From positions 36,027 through 93,140 of the forward strand of contig NZ_JAGXJW010000033.1 in assembly GCF_019091135.1 (NCBI RefSeq): a DNA stretch of 57,114 nucleotides, read 5' to 3'. This DNA is from Cohnella sp. GbtcB17 (GTDB lineage Bacteria > Bacillota > Bacilli > Paenibacillales > Paenibacillaceae). The notes under the pieces were generated by a model, which had not been told where the DNA came from, did not search any database, and was given only the letters and a program-made list of their open reading frames with translations. This document shows positions 1-8,540 of this stretch, piece by piece (within the stretch, counting starts at the first letter, position 1; each line of letters begins with the position of its first letter). The position numbers and the translations under genes were made by a program.

Positions 1-835
1 CCTCGGCCGCGTACACGAACGCCTTGGCCCGCTGCATATGGTCGATCAGCACCTCATCCGGCTGATAGCCGAGCACCTGGATGTTCGGCGCCTTGGCCGC
101 ATGGGCCTTAACCTTTTCCATGTCGGGTCCGTCGCCGATGATGACCAGCTTCTTGTCCGGCATGCCGGCGAAGGCTTCGGCGATCATGTCCATCTTCTTG
201 TAGGGGACCATTCGGGAGGCCGTCAGGTAGAAGTCTTCCTTGTCCTCGCGGTAGGCGAAGGCGTTCACGTTGACGGGCGGGTAGATGACGCTCGATTCTC
301 TGCGGTACACCTTCCAGATGCGGTTCGCGATGAATTCGGAGTTGGCGATAAAATAATCGACGCCGTTGGCGGTCCGGTAATCCCACATGCGAATGCGGCT
401 CAGCATCCACTTGGCGAACGCGCCCTTCAGTCCGCGCTGCAGGCCCGATTCCTTAAGATATTGGTGCTGCATGTCCCAGGCGTAGCGAATCGGCGAATGC
501 ACGTAGGAGATATGGAGCTGGTTCGGCCCCGTGATGACGCCCTTAGCGACTGCGTGCGAGCTCGATAAAATGAGATCGTAGGCGGACAGATCGAATTGTT
601 CGATGGCGAGGGGCATGAGCGGCAAATATTGCCTGTACTTCTTTTTGGCGAACGGCATGTTCTGCAGAAACGAGGTTCGGACCTTCTTTCCTTTGAGGAA
701 GCCCCTGTCCTTCTCCGGCAGAAAATCGACCATAACGAACACGTCCGCTTCGGGGTACACTTCGAGCATTTGCTCGACGACCTTTTCCGACCCCGCATAT
801 GTCGTCAGCCATTCGTGAACGATCGCGACCTTCAT
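1..835 (-). CDS. Glycosyltransferase family 4 (partial, C-terminus outside window)
   Basis: Retaining GT-B glycosyltransferase, probably adding a sugar to the lipid-linked exopolysaccharide repeat unit at the cytoplasmic membrane face. About 278 codons are present, opening with MKVAIVHEWLTTYAGSEKV, the usual GT4 acceptor-side start. The C-terminal domain begins with the GDGPDMEKV strand-turn, and the frame leaves the window at AFVYAAE, where the conserved EX7E donor motif should start, so the gene is cut by the window edge and not broken. The start is set by an AGGAGG about 11 bases upstream. It is the last visible gene of a minus-strand exopolysaccharide operon and lies 47 bp after the sugar transferase gene. 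Acceptor and donor sugars cannot be told from sequence. Confidence 0.88.
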   Translation of the reverse strand, partial: MKVAIVHEWLTTYAGSEKVVEQMLEVYPEADVFVMVDFLPEKDRGFLKGKKVRTSFLQNMPFAKKKYRQYLPLMPLAIEQFDLSAYDLILSSSHAVAKGVITGPNQLHISYVHSPIRYAWDMQHQYLKESGLQRGLKGAFAKWMLSRIRMWDYRTANGVDYFIANSEFIANRIWKVYRRESSVIYPPVNVNAFAYREDKEDFYLTASRMVPYKKMDMIAEAFAGMPDKKLVIIGDGPDMEKVKAHAAKAPNIQVLGYQPDEVLIDHMQRAKAFVYAAE

Positions 836-882
836 CTGGCTATCATCCTCCTGTCGCACCTGATGCATCTGGTTGACTGCTT

Positions 883-1599
883 TTAATAAGCGCCTTTCTT
901 GAGCAGCACGCTGCGCACCGTCGCGAACAGAATCTTGATGTCTAGCGCTAGCGATTTGTTGTAAACGTAGTACAGTTCGAGGTCCACGCGCTCCGGATAG
1001 CCGACGTCGCTGCGGCCGCTCACCTGCCAGTAGCCGGTGATACCGGGCTTGACCGACAGGAACTCGCGTTTTTTGTCGCGGTATTCCTTGAGCTCCTGGG
1101 CGACGACGGGACGCGAGCCGCCAAGGCTCATCTCGCCCTTCAGCACGGTGAACAGCTGCGGCAGCTCGTCGAGGCTGGTCTTGCGGAGAAAACGGCCGAT
1201 GCGCGTGATGCGCGGGTCTTCGTGCGCTTCGAGCTTGTAGTTGCTCGCGACGTACTTGGCGTACAGCTCCTTGTCCTCGCGGAGCAGCTGCTCGGAGTTG
1301 GTGTTCATGGAGCGGAACTTGTAGATGTTGAACATGCTTGCGCCCTTGCCGATGCGGTGCTGCTTGAAGAAGACAGGCCCCTTCGGATCCTCAAGCTTGA
1401 CGAGAATGGCGATAACGGCAAATACCGGGGAAAGGAGGATCAATCCGATGCCCGATCCGAGCAGGTCGATCGCACGCTTAGCGCTTAAGAACAAGTAGTT
1501 GGTTCCGCTTTTCTGGACCGTAGGCGAGGCGATGGGTTGGGCGGACGTCGTGGATGGGGCGCGGCTGGCGATCTCAAGCTCGTTGCCGACAAGACTCAT
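883..1599 (-). CDS. Undecaprenyl-phosphate sugar-1-phosphate transferase (exopolysaccharide initiation)
   Basis: Bacterial sugar transferase (PF02397 type) that moves a hexose-1-phosphate onto undecaprenyl phosphate to start a repeat unit. The 238-aa product has one hydrophobic segment at about residues 42-66 (DLLGSGIGLILLSPVFAVIA) followed by the catalytic region: FKQHRIGKG, YKFRSM, SLDELPQL, LKGEMSLGGSRPV and PGITGYWQVSGR. It is the short, single-membrane-segment form. GGSRPV replaces the commoner VGPRP. A GGAGGAG sits 8 bases before the ATG, and the start is only 3 bp after the kinase stop, so the two are surely cotranscribed. The sugar (glucose or galactose) is not predictable here. Confidence 0.93.
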   Translation of the reverse strand: MSLVGNELEIASRAPSTTSAQPIASPTVQKSGTNYLFLSAKRAIDLLGSGIGLILLSPVFAVIAILVKLEDPKGPVFFKQHRIGKGASMFNIYKFRSMNTNSEQLLREDKELYAKYVASNYKLEAHEDPRITRIGRFLRKTSLDELPQLFTVLKGEMSLGGSRPVVAQELKEYRDKKREFLSVKPGITGYWQVSGRSDVGYPERVDLELYYVYNKSLALDIKILFATVRSVLLKKGAY

Positions 1600-1602
1600 G
1601 AT

Positions 1603-2352
1603 TTAATCTCCTCCGTATCCGTAATAGTTGGCGTAGCTGGATTCAATGCGGTCGCGGTTCGTATTGTTCAGGACGGCGCCGAGGATATGGGCCCCGACGT
1701 GCTCCAGCCCCAGACGGGTCCGGCGAACGGCTTCCTTGGTGACTTTGCCCGAGCGGGCGACGAGGACGACGCCGTCGGACATGGCGCCGACGATCTGCGC
1801 ATCGGCGAACGACGAGGCCGGCGGCGAATCGACGACGATCACGTCGAACTGCGTCTTCAGCTCCTCGATCAGCTTCCGCATCTTGTCGGAGCCGAGCAGC
1901 TCCGAAGGGTTCGGCGGCACGGTGCCGGCCGGAAGTACGAACAGTCCGGCGATGTCCGTCTGCTGGATCGCGTCCTCCGGCTTGCCGCGTCCGATCAGAA
2001 TCTCGCTCAGACCCGTGCGGCTGGTGCGGAAAAAGGCTTGTGCGACCGCCGGCCGCCGAAGATCGGCGTCGAGCAGCAGCACGTTTTTGTTCTCCTGCGC
2101 GTAGCTGATCGCCAGGTTGATCGCCGTCGTCGTGCGTCCTTCCCCGGGTACGGCCGATGCGACGAGAATCAGTTTGACTGCTTGTCCCATCGAGGAAAAA
2201 CTGATGTTCGTCCGCAGCTTCTTGTAGGACTCGGACACCGGGGAGCCCGGGCCCGCTTTGGCGATTTGACGATGCTTGCCGTTTTCTCTTGTCATCTTGA
2301 TCCCTGCCTGTCGTTTGATAGGTTTTGCGACGATTTGTGTCGCCACGCTCAT
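1603..2352 (-). CDS. CpsD/CapB-type tyrosine kinase (BY-kinase) with Arg in Walker A
   Basis: Cytoplasmic ATPase/tyrosine kinase that partners the Wzz-like membrane protein to control exopolysaccharide chain length and export; 249 aa. ESYKKLRTNI is the usual N-terminal signature. Walker A reads PGEGRTTT, whereas the family usually has GKS/T at this place. Walker A' (LLLDADLRRP) and Walker B (VIVVDSPP) are intact. The C-terminus is a tyrosine cluster (SSYANYYGYGGD), the typical autophosphorylation tail. I chose the ATG at 2352 because it overlaps the stop of the upstream glycosyltransferase as ATGA, implying translational coupling; a longer reading frame upstream only runs antisense-like through that gene. 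In Gram-positives the activating partner is a separate protein, here the gene at 3572-4348. Confidence 0.92.
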   Translation of the reverse strand: MSVATQIVAKPIKRQAGIKMTRENGKHRQIAKAGPGSPVSESYKKLRTNISFSSMGQAVKLILVASAVPGEGRTTTAINLAISYAQENKNVLLLDADLRRPAVAQAFFRTSRTGLSEILIGRGKPEDAIQQTDIAGLFVLPAGTVPPNPSELLGSDKMRKLIEELKTQFDVIVVDSPPASSFADAQIVGAMSDGVVLVARSGKVTKEAVRRTRLGLEHVGAHILGAVLNNTNRDRIESSYANYYGYGGD

Positions 2353-3533
2353 GCGTCGATGCGGCTCGGCATCAGCCGGTAACCCGGTGCCTGGCTTGTA
2401 TCGCCCGCCAATACGGAATGATAGATTCGTTCGAGCTTCTCGGTCTGCTCCTTCAGGTCGAACGACTCGATCGCCCGTTCCCTGCTCCTTGCGCTCATCC
2501 GCTGCCACAACGCTTCGTCGCTCAGCAGCCGCGAGATGCCGGCAGCGAGCGCTTGCCAATCGTGCGGGGCGGCCAGCAGCCCGGTCTCGCCGTCGCTCAC
2601 CGCCTCCGGGATGCCGCCCGTCCGGAAGCTCGCCACAGGAAGCCGCATCGAAGCCGCTTCGAGGAAGGAGATGCCGAACGCCTCCTCCGCGCCTGTCGAC
2701 GTCGGCACGCTCGGCACGGAAAATACTTGCGCGCGGTTCATCCAGCGCCTCACGACGTCGGGCGGCTGCGTGCCGAGGAACCGGTACTTGCGGAGCATGC
2801 CGGCCGCCATCGCTTCAAGCTCCGACCGCATCGGCCCGTCGCCGATCAGGACGAGCTCGGCGTCCGGGTCCTGCCGCTGCACCTCGCTCATCGCCCGAAT
2901 GAGATGGGCGGCGCCTTTCACCTCGACCAGACGGCCGACGAACAGCACGATCTTCTCCCTCGGCTGCTCAAGATCGGGCTTGAACAGCTGCGTATCGACG
3001 CCGATATAGTGCCGCACAATCTTTTCCGCGGGATATCCCTTTTCGATCAGCTTGCCGCGAATGAAGTCCGATACGGCGATGAATATCGCGGCGGATCGCT
3101 GGAGCTGCTCTCTTTTGCGAACATATTGCCGGTGCGTGTAGTAGGACTTGCGCGCATGCTCGTCTTTGACCGTCGCATCGTAGCCGTGAAAAGTGACGAT
3201 GAGCGGGATGCGCAGCCGTCTTGCGATCGGCGCGGCCAACACGCCGTCGGGACCGAAGTGCGCGTGCAGCAGACGAAAATCCAAGGGTTTGAATTTGCGC
3301 TCGATTGGGAATCCGAAGCCCGTCGCTTTGAACAGCAGCTCGCGCAATCTTCCTCCTGCGTCTCCTTCGTTCAGCACGGTGACGCGTTCGGCATCGAGCG
3401 CAAGGCTCGCATTGCGCTTTGAGCCCGCATAGTGGGCGCGGTAATAGCGCATGCCTTCCGCTTGGGATCGAATAAAAGTTTCGGACGGCGCCAACAGACA
3501 ATCTCGGTAGATTAGAATATTACGTAACGTCAT
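2349..3533 (-). CDS. Glycosyltransferase family 4
   Basis: 394-aa GT-B fold glycosyltransferase, presumed to build the exopolysaccharide repeat unit. The N-terminus MTLRNILIYRDCLLAPSETF belongs to the GT4 group that recognises SETF/I openings. The N-domain contains LLHAHFGPDG. The C-domain has VLFVGRLVEVKGAAHLIRA, LVLIGDGPMRSEL and the EX7E donor motif EAFGISFLEAASM (Glu at both ends). It lies between the Wzz-like gene (38 bp gap) and the BY-kinase gene (4-bp overlap). The AGGAGG upstream is about 15 bases from the ATG, longer than ideal. The sugar specificity is unknown. Confidence 0.9.
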   Translation of the reverse strand: MTLRNILIYRDCLLAPSETFIRSQAEGMRYYRAHYAGSKRNASLALDAERVTVLNEGDAGGRLRELLFKATGFGFPIERKFKPLDFRLLHAHFGPDGVLAAPIARRLRIPLIVTFHGYDATVKDEHARKSYYTHRQYVRKREQLQRSAAIFIAVSDFIRGKLIEKGYPAEKIVRHYIGVDTQLFKPDLEQPREKIVLFVGRLVEVKGAAHLIRAMSEVQRQDPDAELVLIGDGPMRSELEAMAAGMLRKYRFLGTQPPDVVRRWMNRAQVFSVPSVPTSTGAEEAFGISFLEAASMRLPVASFRTGGIPEAVSDGETGLLAAPHDWQALAAGISRLLSDEALWQRMSARSRERAIESFDLKEQTEKLERIYHSVLAGDTSQAPGYRLMPSRIDA

Positions 3534-3571
3534 GACCGGCCCATCCCGCCTCCTTCGCTCGCCTTTGCAGG

Positions 3572-4348
3572 TCAGCGCTGCTCCTCGGCGGGTCTAAGTT
3601 CCTGCTTCCCGCGGACGGCGGCTTCCCGGGCGAACGGGATCGCGGTGCGGACTTTGCCTTGCGCCATATCCTTTTGCCTGATCTTGCCGATGCTCGCGAG
3701 CATCGTGATGCCCAGCTCGCTCTCGAGATCGTCGGCGGTGCGGACCTTGTCGTCCAGATAGTCGACCAGGAACGCGATGCCGAAGCCGAGCAGCGCCGCG
3801 AGCAGAAAGCTGAATATATACAGAACGGTGTGGCTGCTGTTGATCGGGCCCGGCGTGGCCTGCGGATCCGGCTCCGTCAGCACCGTGATATTGTTGAGCT
3901 TCATGAGCTCGGTGACGCTGCTGCGGAAGGCGTTCGATACGCCGCTCACGATCCGGACGGCCGTGCCGTAATCGTCGGCCTTGGCGACCAGCGTGATAAT
4001 CTGTGCGTCCTTCATCGTGTTCACCGCGATCTTGTCGCTGATCTGGGAAGCTGTCATGCCGAGCTCGGGGTGCTCGTCGGCGACGCGCTTCATGACGGAC
4101 GGGGATTTGATAATTTGCTTGTAGGTGTTGATGAGCATGAGATTGGTGTTGATAGAGTTCTGGTCGATGATCTGCTGTCCCGCAACCGTCGATTCGGTCT
4201 TGTTGACGATCAAGTCCGTCGACGCCTGATAGACCGGCTTGACGTACTTGTTGCTGTAAACATAGGCGGCCGTGCAAATGACGACGATCAGCAGAGCGGG
4301 AATCCACCAGTATCTCTTAACGACCTTCAGGTAGTGCTGCAGCTCCAT
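3572..4348 (-). CDS. Wzz/CapA-type polysaccharide co-polymerase (BY-kinase activator)
   Basis: Membrane protein of the Wzz family that sets polysaccharide chain length and activates the cognate BY-kinase; 258 aa. It has an N-terminal membrane segment (about residues 16-36, YWWIPALLIVVICTAAYVYS), an extracytoplasmic region with predicted coils (about 50-150), a proline-rich stretch (DPQATPGPINSS) and a second membrane segment (about 178-200) ending in the cytoplasmic tail FLVDYLDDKVRTADDLE. These are the hallmarks of the family. The start at 4348 is chosen because GGAGG lies 9 bases upstream. It is the first gene of the exopolysaccharide operon. No clear consensus sigma-A promoter stands out in 4350-4597. 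Confidence 0.92.
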   Translation of the reverse strand: MELQHYLKVVKRYWWIPALLIVVICTAAYVYSNKYVKPVYQASTDLIVNKTESTVAGQQIIDQNSINTNLMLINTYKQIIKSPSVMKRVADEHPELGMTASQISDKIAVNTMKDAQIITLVAKADDYGTAVRIVSGVSNAFRSSVTELMKLNNITVLTEPDPQATPGPINSSHTVLYIFSFLLAALLGFGIAFLVDYLDDKVRTADDLESELGITMLASIGKIRQKDMAQGKVRTAIPFAREAAVRGKQELRPAEEQR

Positions 4349-4597
4349 TCTAGATAGCCTCCGCTTCGTTTGTGTGTTCTGCGCCTTGCCGGAAATGGGA
4401 GATTCGGACGACCTCAGACGAACCAGGCCCCCCCTGAAGAAAGGTCGGGTTATGTAGGTGCGGGGTCTCCCTTTCGCCGGCTCGTCCGCTTCTCTCATTC
4501 TTGACCCCAACTTAAACGCATGGCTCCGAATCTGAAACAAACATGCATATTATGGCAACGGTTTCAAGTAGGTTTTCTCATTTTTCAAAAACGCGAA
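4349..4597. other. Intergenic leader of the exopolysaccharide operon
   Basis: Noncoding stretch between the Wzz-like gene and the terminator of the beta-helix gene. On the minus strand a CATAAT lies near 4550 and a TTGAAA a few bases upstream of it, but the two are not correctly spaced, so I name no promoter. The promoter of the operon is expected here. Confidence 0.4.
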
Positions 4598-4628
4598 AAA
4601 GCGCGCCGTTATCGCATCGGCGCGCTTT
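4596..4628 (-). terminator. Rho-independent terminator of the beta-helix gene at 4643
   Basis: An 11-bp perfect stem (AAAGCGCGCCG pairing with CGGCGCGCTTT) with a 9-base loop. Read on the minus strand it is followed by a run of T and lies 15 bp beyond the stop codon. Confidence 0.85.
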
Positions 4629-4642
4629 ATCAATTAAAATTA

Positions 4643-5857
4643 TTAAAATCCAGTGTTTCCTTCCAGATGGATATTGCCGCCCTTGAAGTTGGTAGGCGAC
4701 TTGCTAGAATCGCTGAGCACGTTTTTGGAGAAGTAAATATTACCTAGATCTCCGTCTCCCCATACGCCAATGCCGTCGTTCACGGCGTTTTTGATCGTGT
4801 TCTCCTCGAACGTAATATCATCCAGCTTGCCGTGCGACGCATAGACCAGAATGTTCGGGTGGTCGCTGTTTTTGCGCATGCCGGTATGCTCGATCTTATT
4901 TTTTTGCACCGTGACGTTTTTGGTGTCGGCCGTCTCCCACTCCCGCTCGACGGAGATATAAATGCCGGCCATCTCCGTGCGCTGAATAGAATTGCCCTCT
5001 ATCGTGACGTCTTCCCCGCCGACGACCGATATGCCCCTCGCCTTGGAGTCGTAACCGACGTCGTTGCCCGCGATCGTCACATCGTGCGTCACCTCGCCGT
5101 CCTTCAGGTAGCTGACGACCGCGATGGCGTCGTCTCCCGTGCCGGCTACTTTGTTGCTCTCGATGCGGATGCGGGTGCTTCCGTCGGTGATGTGGATGCC
5201 GTCCGCCCCCGTATTCTCGATCAGGTTGTTCGCGATGACGCCGTCCTCGGAAGCATCCTCGACGAGGATCCCGGCCGTGCTCGCTTTGTCGATGTGCACG
5301 TTTTCAATGCGAAAGCCGTTCGCTCCCCTGACGGTGATGCTGTTCTTCGCATTCTCGCCGTCGCCCCGCTTGACGGTCCGCGCGTACACGTGGCTCATGT
5401 CGCTCAGCGACGGCCCGCTGCCCTCCAGATCGATCGAGCCCCGCTTCGGGTCCGTCGATACGATGACCGTCTTGTCCGCGCCCGCTCCCCGCACCTTGAC
5501 GCCGTCGACGACCCAAATGTCGTCGATGCGGTATTCGCCTTCGGACAGGCGCAGCTGCAGGCCGTCCGCCTTGGCCTTCTCGGTGCAGGCCTTGAGCGTA
5601 TCCAGATCGTCGTCGCGATCGTCCCCGCCCGCCAGACAGTGCAGCGAGCCGTCTTCGATCGTCCAGACCGGCTCCTCGGGTTCCTCCGTCGGCTCGCCCG
5701 TCGGAGTTGCTTCCTGCGTTGAAGAGGGAGAGGGATGTCCCCTCGGCCCCGTTTCCTTCTCGTCCCCGCCGCGCGGCCAAAGCATGACGACGACCAGTGC
5801 CGCGATTAGGGCGATTCCCGTCCATAGCGCATAACGATTCTTCCGGTTTCTCTCCAT
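4643..5857 (-). CDS. Membrane-anchored right-handed parallel beta-helix protein (pectate-lyase-like fold)
   Basis: 404-aa surface protein. Residues 1-9 are basic (MERNRKNRY), followed by one membrane segment (about 11-28, WTGIALIAALVVVMLW), a Ser/Thr/Pro/Glu linker (about 35-65) and a beta-helix built of short repeats with NxI/V patterns such as VIANNLIENTGADGIHI, VTIAGNDVGY and VTIEGNSI. The N-terminus looks like an uncleaved anchor, since no lipobox or clear AxA site is seen. The fold is shared by pectate lyases, alginate epimerases and phage tailspikes; I see no diagnostic catalytic signature, so activity on a polysaccharide is inference. It is a close paralogue of the next gene upstream and sits beside the exopolysaccharide operon, which suggests trimming or modifying that polymer. 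GGAGG precedes the ATG. Confidence 0.85.
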   Translation of the reverse strand: MERNRKNRYALWTGIALIAALVVVMLWPRGGDEKETGPRGHPSPSSTQEATPTGEPTEEPEEPVWTIEDGSLHCLAGGDDRDDDLDTLKACTEKAKADGLQLRLSEGEYRIDDIWVVDGVKVRGAGADKTVIVSTDPKRGSIDLEGSGPSLSDMSHVYARTVKRGDGENAKNSITVRGANGFRIENVHIDKASTAGILVEDASEDGVIANNLIENTGADGIHITDGSTRIRIESNKVAGTGDDAIAVVSYLKDGEVTHDVTIAGNDVGYDSKARGISVVGGEDVTIEGNSIQRTEMAGIYISVEREWETADTKNVTVQKNKIEHTGMRKNSDHPNILVYASHGKLDDITFEENTIKNAVNDGIGVWGDGDLGNIYFSKNVLSDSSKSPTNFKGGNIHLEGNTGF

Positions 5858-6057
5858 TCCGACCTCCAGTGGGTTCTCTTTTTCGTCTTAACTTAGCTTT
5901 AACAGACCTAGATTTATCGGACTTACCAGAGTTTCACCCCCTATGCACCTGGGTAAAACAATCTCGCACATTAGAAAACGTTAAGAAGCCGCCGCAAAGC
6001 CGCAACCTTGCGGCATGATAGCCACAAGACAGCGTTTGAAAAAGCCGAGAAATTAAA
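5858..6057. other. Intergenic region with a hairpin upstream of the beta-helix gene
   Basis: A 7-bp perfect stem (GCCGCAA/TTGCGGC, 5999-6014) lies in the middle. On the minus strand the leader also contains GGGGGTGAA flanked by a weak TTACC/GGTAA pairing. The leader may be structured, but I could not match it convincingly to a known riboswitch. Confidence 0.35.
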
Positions 6058-6090
6058 AAAATGCCAACCCGGAAATCCGGATCGGCATTG
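6056..6090 (-). terminator. Rho-independent terminator of the beta-helix gene at 6116
   Basis: AATGCC/GGCATT outer stem and CCGGA/TCCGG inner stem separated by a small internal loop. On the minus strand it is followed by a run of T (TTTTTTTT at the stem base). It lies about 25 bp past the stop codon. Confidence 0.8.
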
Positions 6091-6115
6091 TTCGATAGTC
6101 GCTGTTTAACCCAGC

Positions 6116-7798
6116 TTAAAATCCCTTATTGTCGCTCAAATGAATGGTGCCCGCCTTAAACGTCGTATTCGCGCCCGCCGTATTGATCAACGTATTGCCG
6201 GTAAAGTAGATGTCCTTGATCTGACCGTCACCCCAGACGCCGATTCCCCGATGGGCCGCGTTTTTAATCGTGTTGCCCGAGAAGGTCACATTGTCGATGA
6301 CGCCCTGCGAGGCGTAGATAAGCACGTTCGGATGATTTTCCGGTTCGTGGATGCCCGCATGCTCGATCGTATTGTTCTTCACGGCGATCCGGTCGACGTT
6401 AACCGTATTGTAATTCGCTTCGACCGCAATATAGATGCCGGCCATCTGCGTATCCTTTACGGAGTTGCCTTCGATCAGCACGTCCGTGCCTCCGACGACC
6501 GCGATGCCGCGCGCCTTGGAGAGGTATCCGACGTCATTGCGGCGGATCTTGATATCATGCACGGCAGGACCGTCCTGCGCGTAGCTGACGACCGCGATCG
6601 TATCGTCACCCGTTGCCTTGACCTTGTTGTTCTCGATCAGGATGCCGCTGCTGCCGTCCGTAATATGAATGCCGTCCGCGCCGGTCGAATCGACGGTGTT
6701 GTTTGTGATGACGCCGCCCTTGGAGCCGCCTTGAACGAGAATGCCCGCCGTACTCGACTTGTACACATAGACGCTGTCGATCGTAAAGTTCGTCGCGCCC
6801 CGCACGGTGATGCTGTTCTTCTCGTTGGAGCCGTCGCCCCGCGCAACCGTCGTCTGATAGACATGCTTGACGTTGCTCAGCTTGGCATTGTTGCCCTTCA
6901 GATCGATCGAGCCGTTCAAAGGGTCCGTGGAGATGAGCGTCGTCTTCGCCATGCCCGCGCCGATCAGCTTGACGCCGTCTATCGTGAGAATTTTGCTCAG
7001 GTGATATTCGCCCGCGGGAACGGCTACGTACTTGCCTTGCGACTTCGCCTTGTCCAGGCAAGCCGCGAACGCGCCGTAGTCGTCCTTGCCGTCGTTCGCG
7101 ACGGCGCCGCAGCTTGCGACGGACAGCGCGTAGCCGCCCGCGGTCGTCGAACCGGCTGCCGACGGCGCCGCAGCGGCAGACTTGACTGCAGCGGCGGTCT
7201 TAACCCCCTGCGCCGACGCCGCGGGCTGCACGGACGACGCTTTATATTGAACGACGGGATTCCAGAGCGTATGATCGTTGTTCATCGATTCCCTGCTGTT
7301 GACCTGAAAGTAAATCGCCGTGCCCTTCTCGACCGCGACTTCCTTCAGCGCAGGCGTGTAGCCGTCCGTCGTCTTGACGACGGCGCTCCAGAGCGTCGTC
7401 TTGTCCTTCTTGATGGTGGCGAGGATGCCGTCGCCTTTGGCGTCGCCCTTCTTGACCGTGCCGCCGATCGTGATCGTCCCCTTGCCGGGCGATACCCACT
7501 TCAACACCGCGTCGAAGTCCTTGCTCGGGTGCATCGAATCCTTGTTCACCCAGGGATAGCCGGTATTCGCGGCCGCCTGCCAGCGGTCGCCGGTTGCGTC
7601 ATATGCGAGATTGCTGTATACCGTACCTGCGCTTTTTTGATAAAACCATTGCTTCTGCCCCTGCGCCGCGGCGAAATCTTGCGGAGCGGCATATATGCTG
7701 GCCACGCTGACGGCTTGCGCATCCTGTGCGGACACGAACGAATTCGTAATGCTGAACCCCAAGGCGAGCGCCATTGCCGTCAAACCGATTTTTTTCAA
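6116..7798 (-). CDS. Secreted two-domain parallel beta-helix protein (TTG start)
   Basis: 560-aa secreted protein. A signal peptide (MKKIGLTAMALALGFSITNS, cleavage near SAQDA) is followed by a beta-sandwich-like module of about 190 residues (about 35-210), an Ala-rich linker (about 215-240) and a C-terminal right-handed beta-helix (about 245-560). The helix is very similar along its whole length to the protein at 4643-5857: shared GSIDLKGN/GSIDLEGS, RGDG-N-KNSITVRGA, GADGIHITDGS, GVWGDG. The start is taken as TTG at 7798 because ACGGAGG lies 8 bases upstream and the signal peptide begins there; the upstream in-frame ATGs have no ribosome site. The N-terminal module resembles a carbohydrate-binding sandwich but I cannot assign a family. 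A role on the cell's own exopolysaccharide is inferred from the neighbourhood. Confidence 0.85.
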   Translation of the reverse strand: MKKIGLTAMALALGFSITNSFVSAQDAQAVSVASIYAAPQDFAAAQGQKQWFYQKSAGTVYSNLAYDATGDRWQAAANTGYPWVNKDSMHPSKDFDAVLKWVSPGKGTITIGGTVKKGDAKGDGILATIKKDKTTLWSAVVKTTDGYTPALKEVAVEKGTAIYFQVNSRESMNNDHTLWNPVVQYKASSVQPAASAQGVKTAAAVKSAAAAPSAAGSTTAGGYALSVASCGAVANDGKDDYGAFAACLDKAKSQGKYVAVPAGEYHLSKILTIDGVKLIGAGMAKTTLISTDPLNGSIDLKGNNAKLSNVKHVYQTTVARGDGSNEKNSITVRGATNFTIDSVYVYKSSTAGILVQGGSKGGVITNNTVDSTGADGIHITDGSSGILIENNKVKATGDDTIAVVSYAQDGPAVHDIKIRRNDVGYLSKARGIAVVGGTDVLIEGNSVKDTQMAGIYIAVEANYNTVNVDRIAVKNNTIEHAGIHEPENHPNVLIYASQGVIDNVTFSGNTIKNAAHRGIGVWGDGQIKDIYFTGNTLINTAGANTTFKAGTIHLSDNKGF

Positions 7799-8540
7799 AA
7801 AAACAACCTCCGTATGTTTGAATATGAATGATGCAGGGTAAAGACGGAGTGATAGAACCGACTCTATACTGAATTGCAGCTCTAACAGATATATCGGACG
7901 AACTTGGGTTCGCATGAATACATTGGCAGTCGATTGACGTGCCATTTGTTTCCTGCGGCCTATTTTAGCATGTTTGCGGCGGATTTGAAGAAAAGAAATT
8001 ATAATCTATTTTTAATAGAAGAAACACGACTTCTGAGAGGGCCGATCATCGGGGGAGTAGGAAAAACTTGCGGAAGAGAACTGCGCAACCAAAATTTAAA
8101 CAATCATTTAAATCAACGCACATTAATATACCACGCACTCCAAATTAAAGCAAATATTGAATCAAATGCATGAGAAAAGGTTAATCTTGGGCTCATATTC
8201 CAAGAAGTCGCCTTCAAAAAGCCCCTGCTGCCTTCGGTTGCGCGTTAGCTCGCAACGGACGGACAGAGGAGCCCTTATTCTTGAAACGATGGCGATTCGC
8301 GGCCCGCTCACGGACCCAGGGGCCGTTATTGCGAGATTGCCGGCCTCCTTTAGCCTCGATCCGGGCAATAACGACCCTCCAGTCCGAAACTCTCGTAAAT
8401 GGACCTATTTTTCGAAAATAGCGCCTGCTGAGTCCGATGCCCGATGCCCGGTGCGGCGTTCTCAGCTCGCGATGCCAACTCCACGCTTTTGCGCCATCGC
8501 TTGCCCTGCGGCAGCCGAGGCCTTCCCACGCCCTTTAAAC
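7799..8540. other. Long noncoding region with degenerate repeats and hairpins
   Basis: No credible gene. On the minus strand a TATAAT-like element (7999-8016 area) lies upstream of the beta-helix gene, without a good -35. Between 8200 and 8430 there are several inverted repeats: GTTGCG/CGCAAC, a 9-bp pair CGTTATTGC/GCAATAACG (8324-8332 with 8365-8373), and CTATTTT/AAAATAG at 8405-8421. Confidence 0.5.
8260..8386. repeat. Degenerate intergenic repeat, three copies
   Basis: A core close to CGGACnnAGGrGCCsTTATT occurs at 8260-8279 and 8311-8330, exactly 51 bp apart, and once more inverted at 8365-8386 (GCAATAACGACCCTCCAGTCCG). The second and third copies form the long inverted repeat of this region. 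Confidence 0.55.

Noticed and set aside
4520..4747. 75-codon plus-strand frame
   Set aside because: Runs through a strong minus-strand terminator and into the end of the beta-helix gene; no ribosome site.
5940..6050. Fragments resembling a c-di-GMP-I (GEMM) riboswitch on the plus strand (CGCAAAGC ... GATAGCC) and a ydaO-like GGGGTGAA on the minus strand
   Set aside because: The plus-strand motif has no plus-strand gene behind it and its P1/P2 helices do not form; the minus-strand one lacks the other conserved blocks. A covariance search (RF01051, RF00379) would decide.
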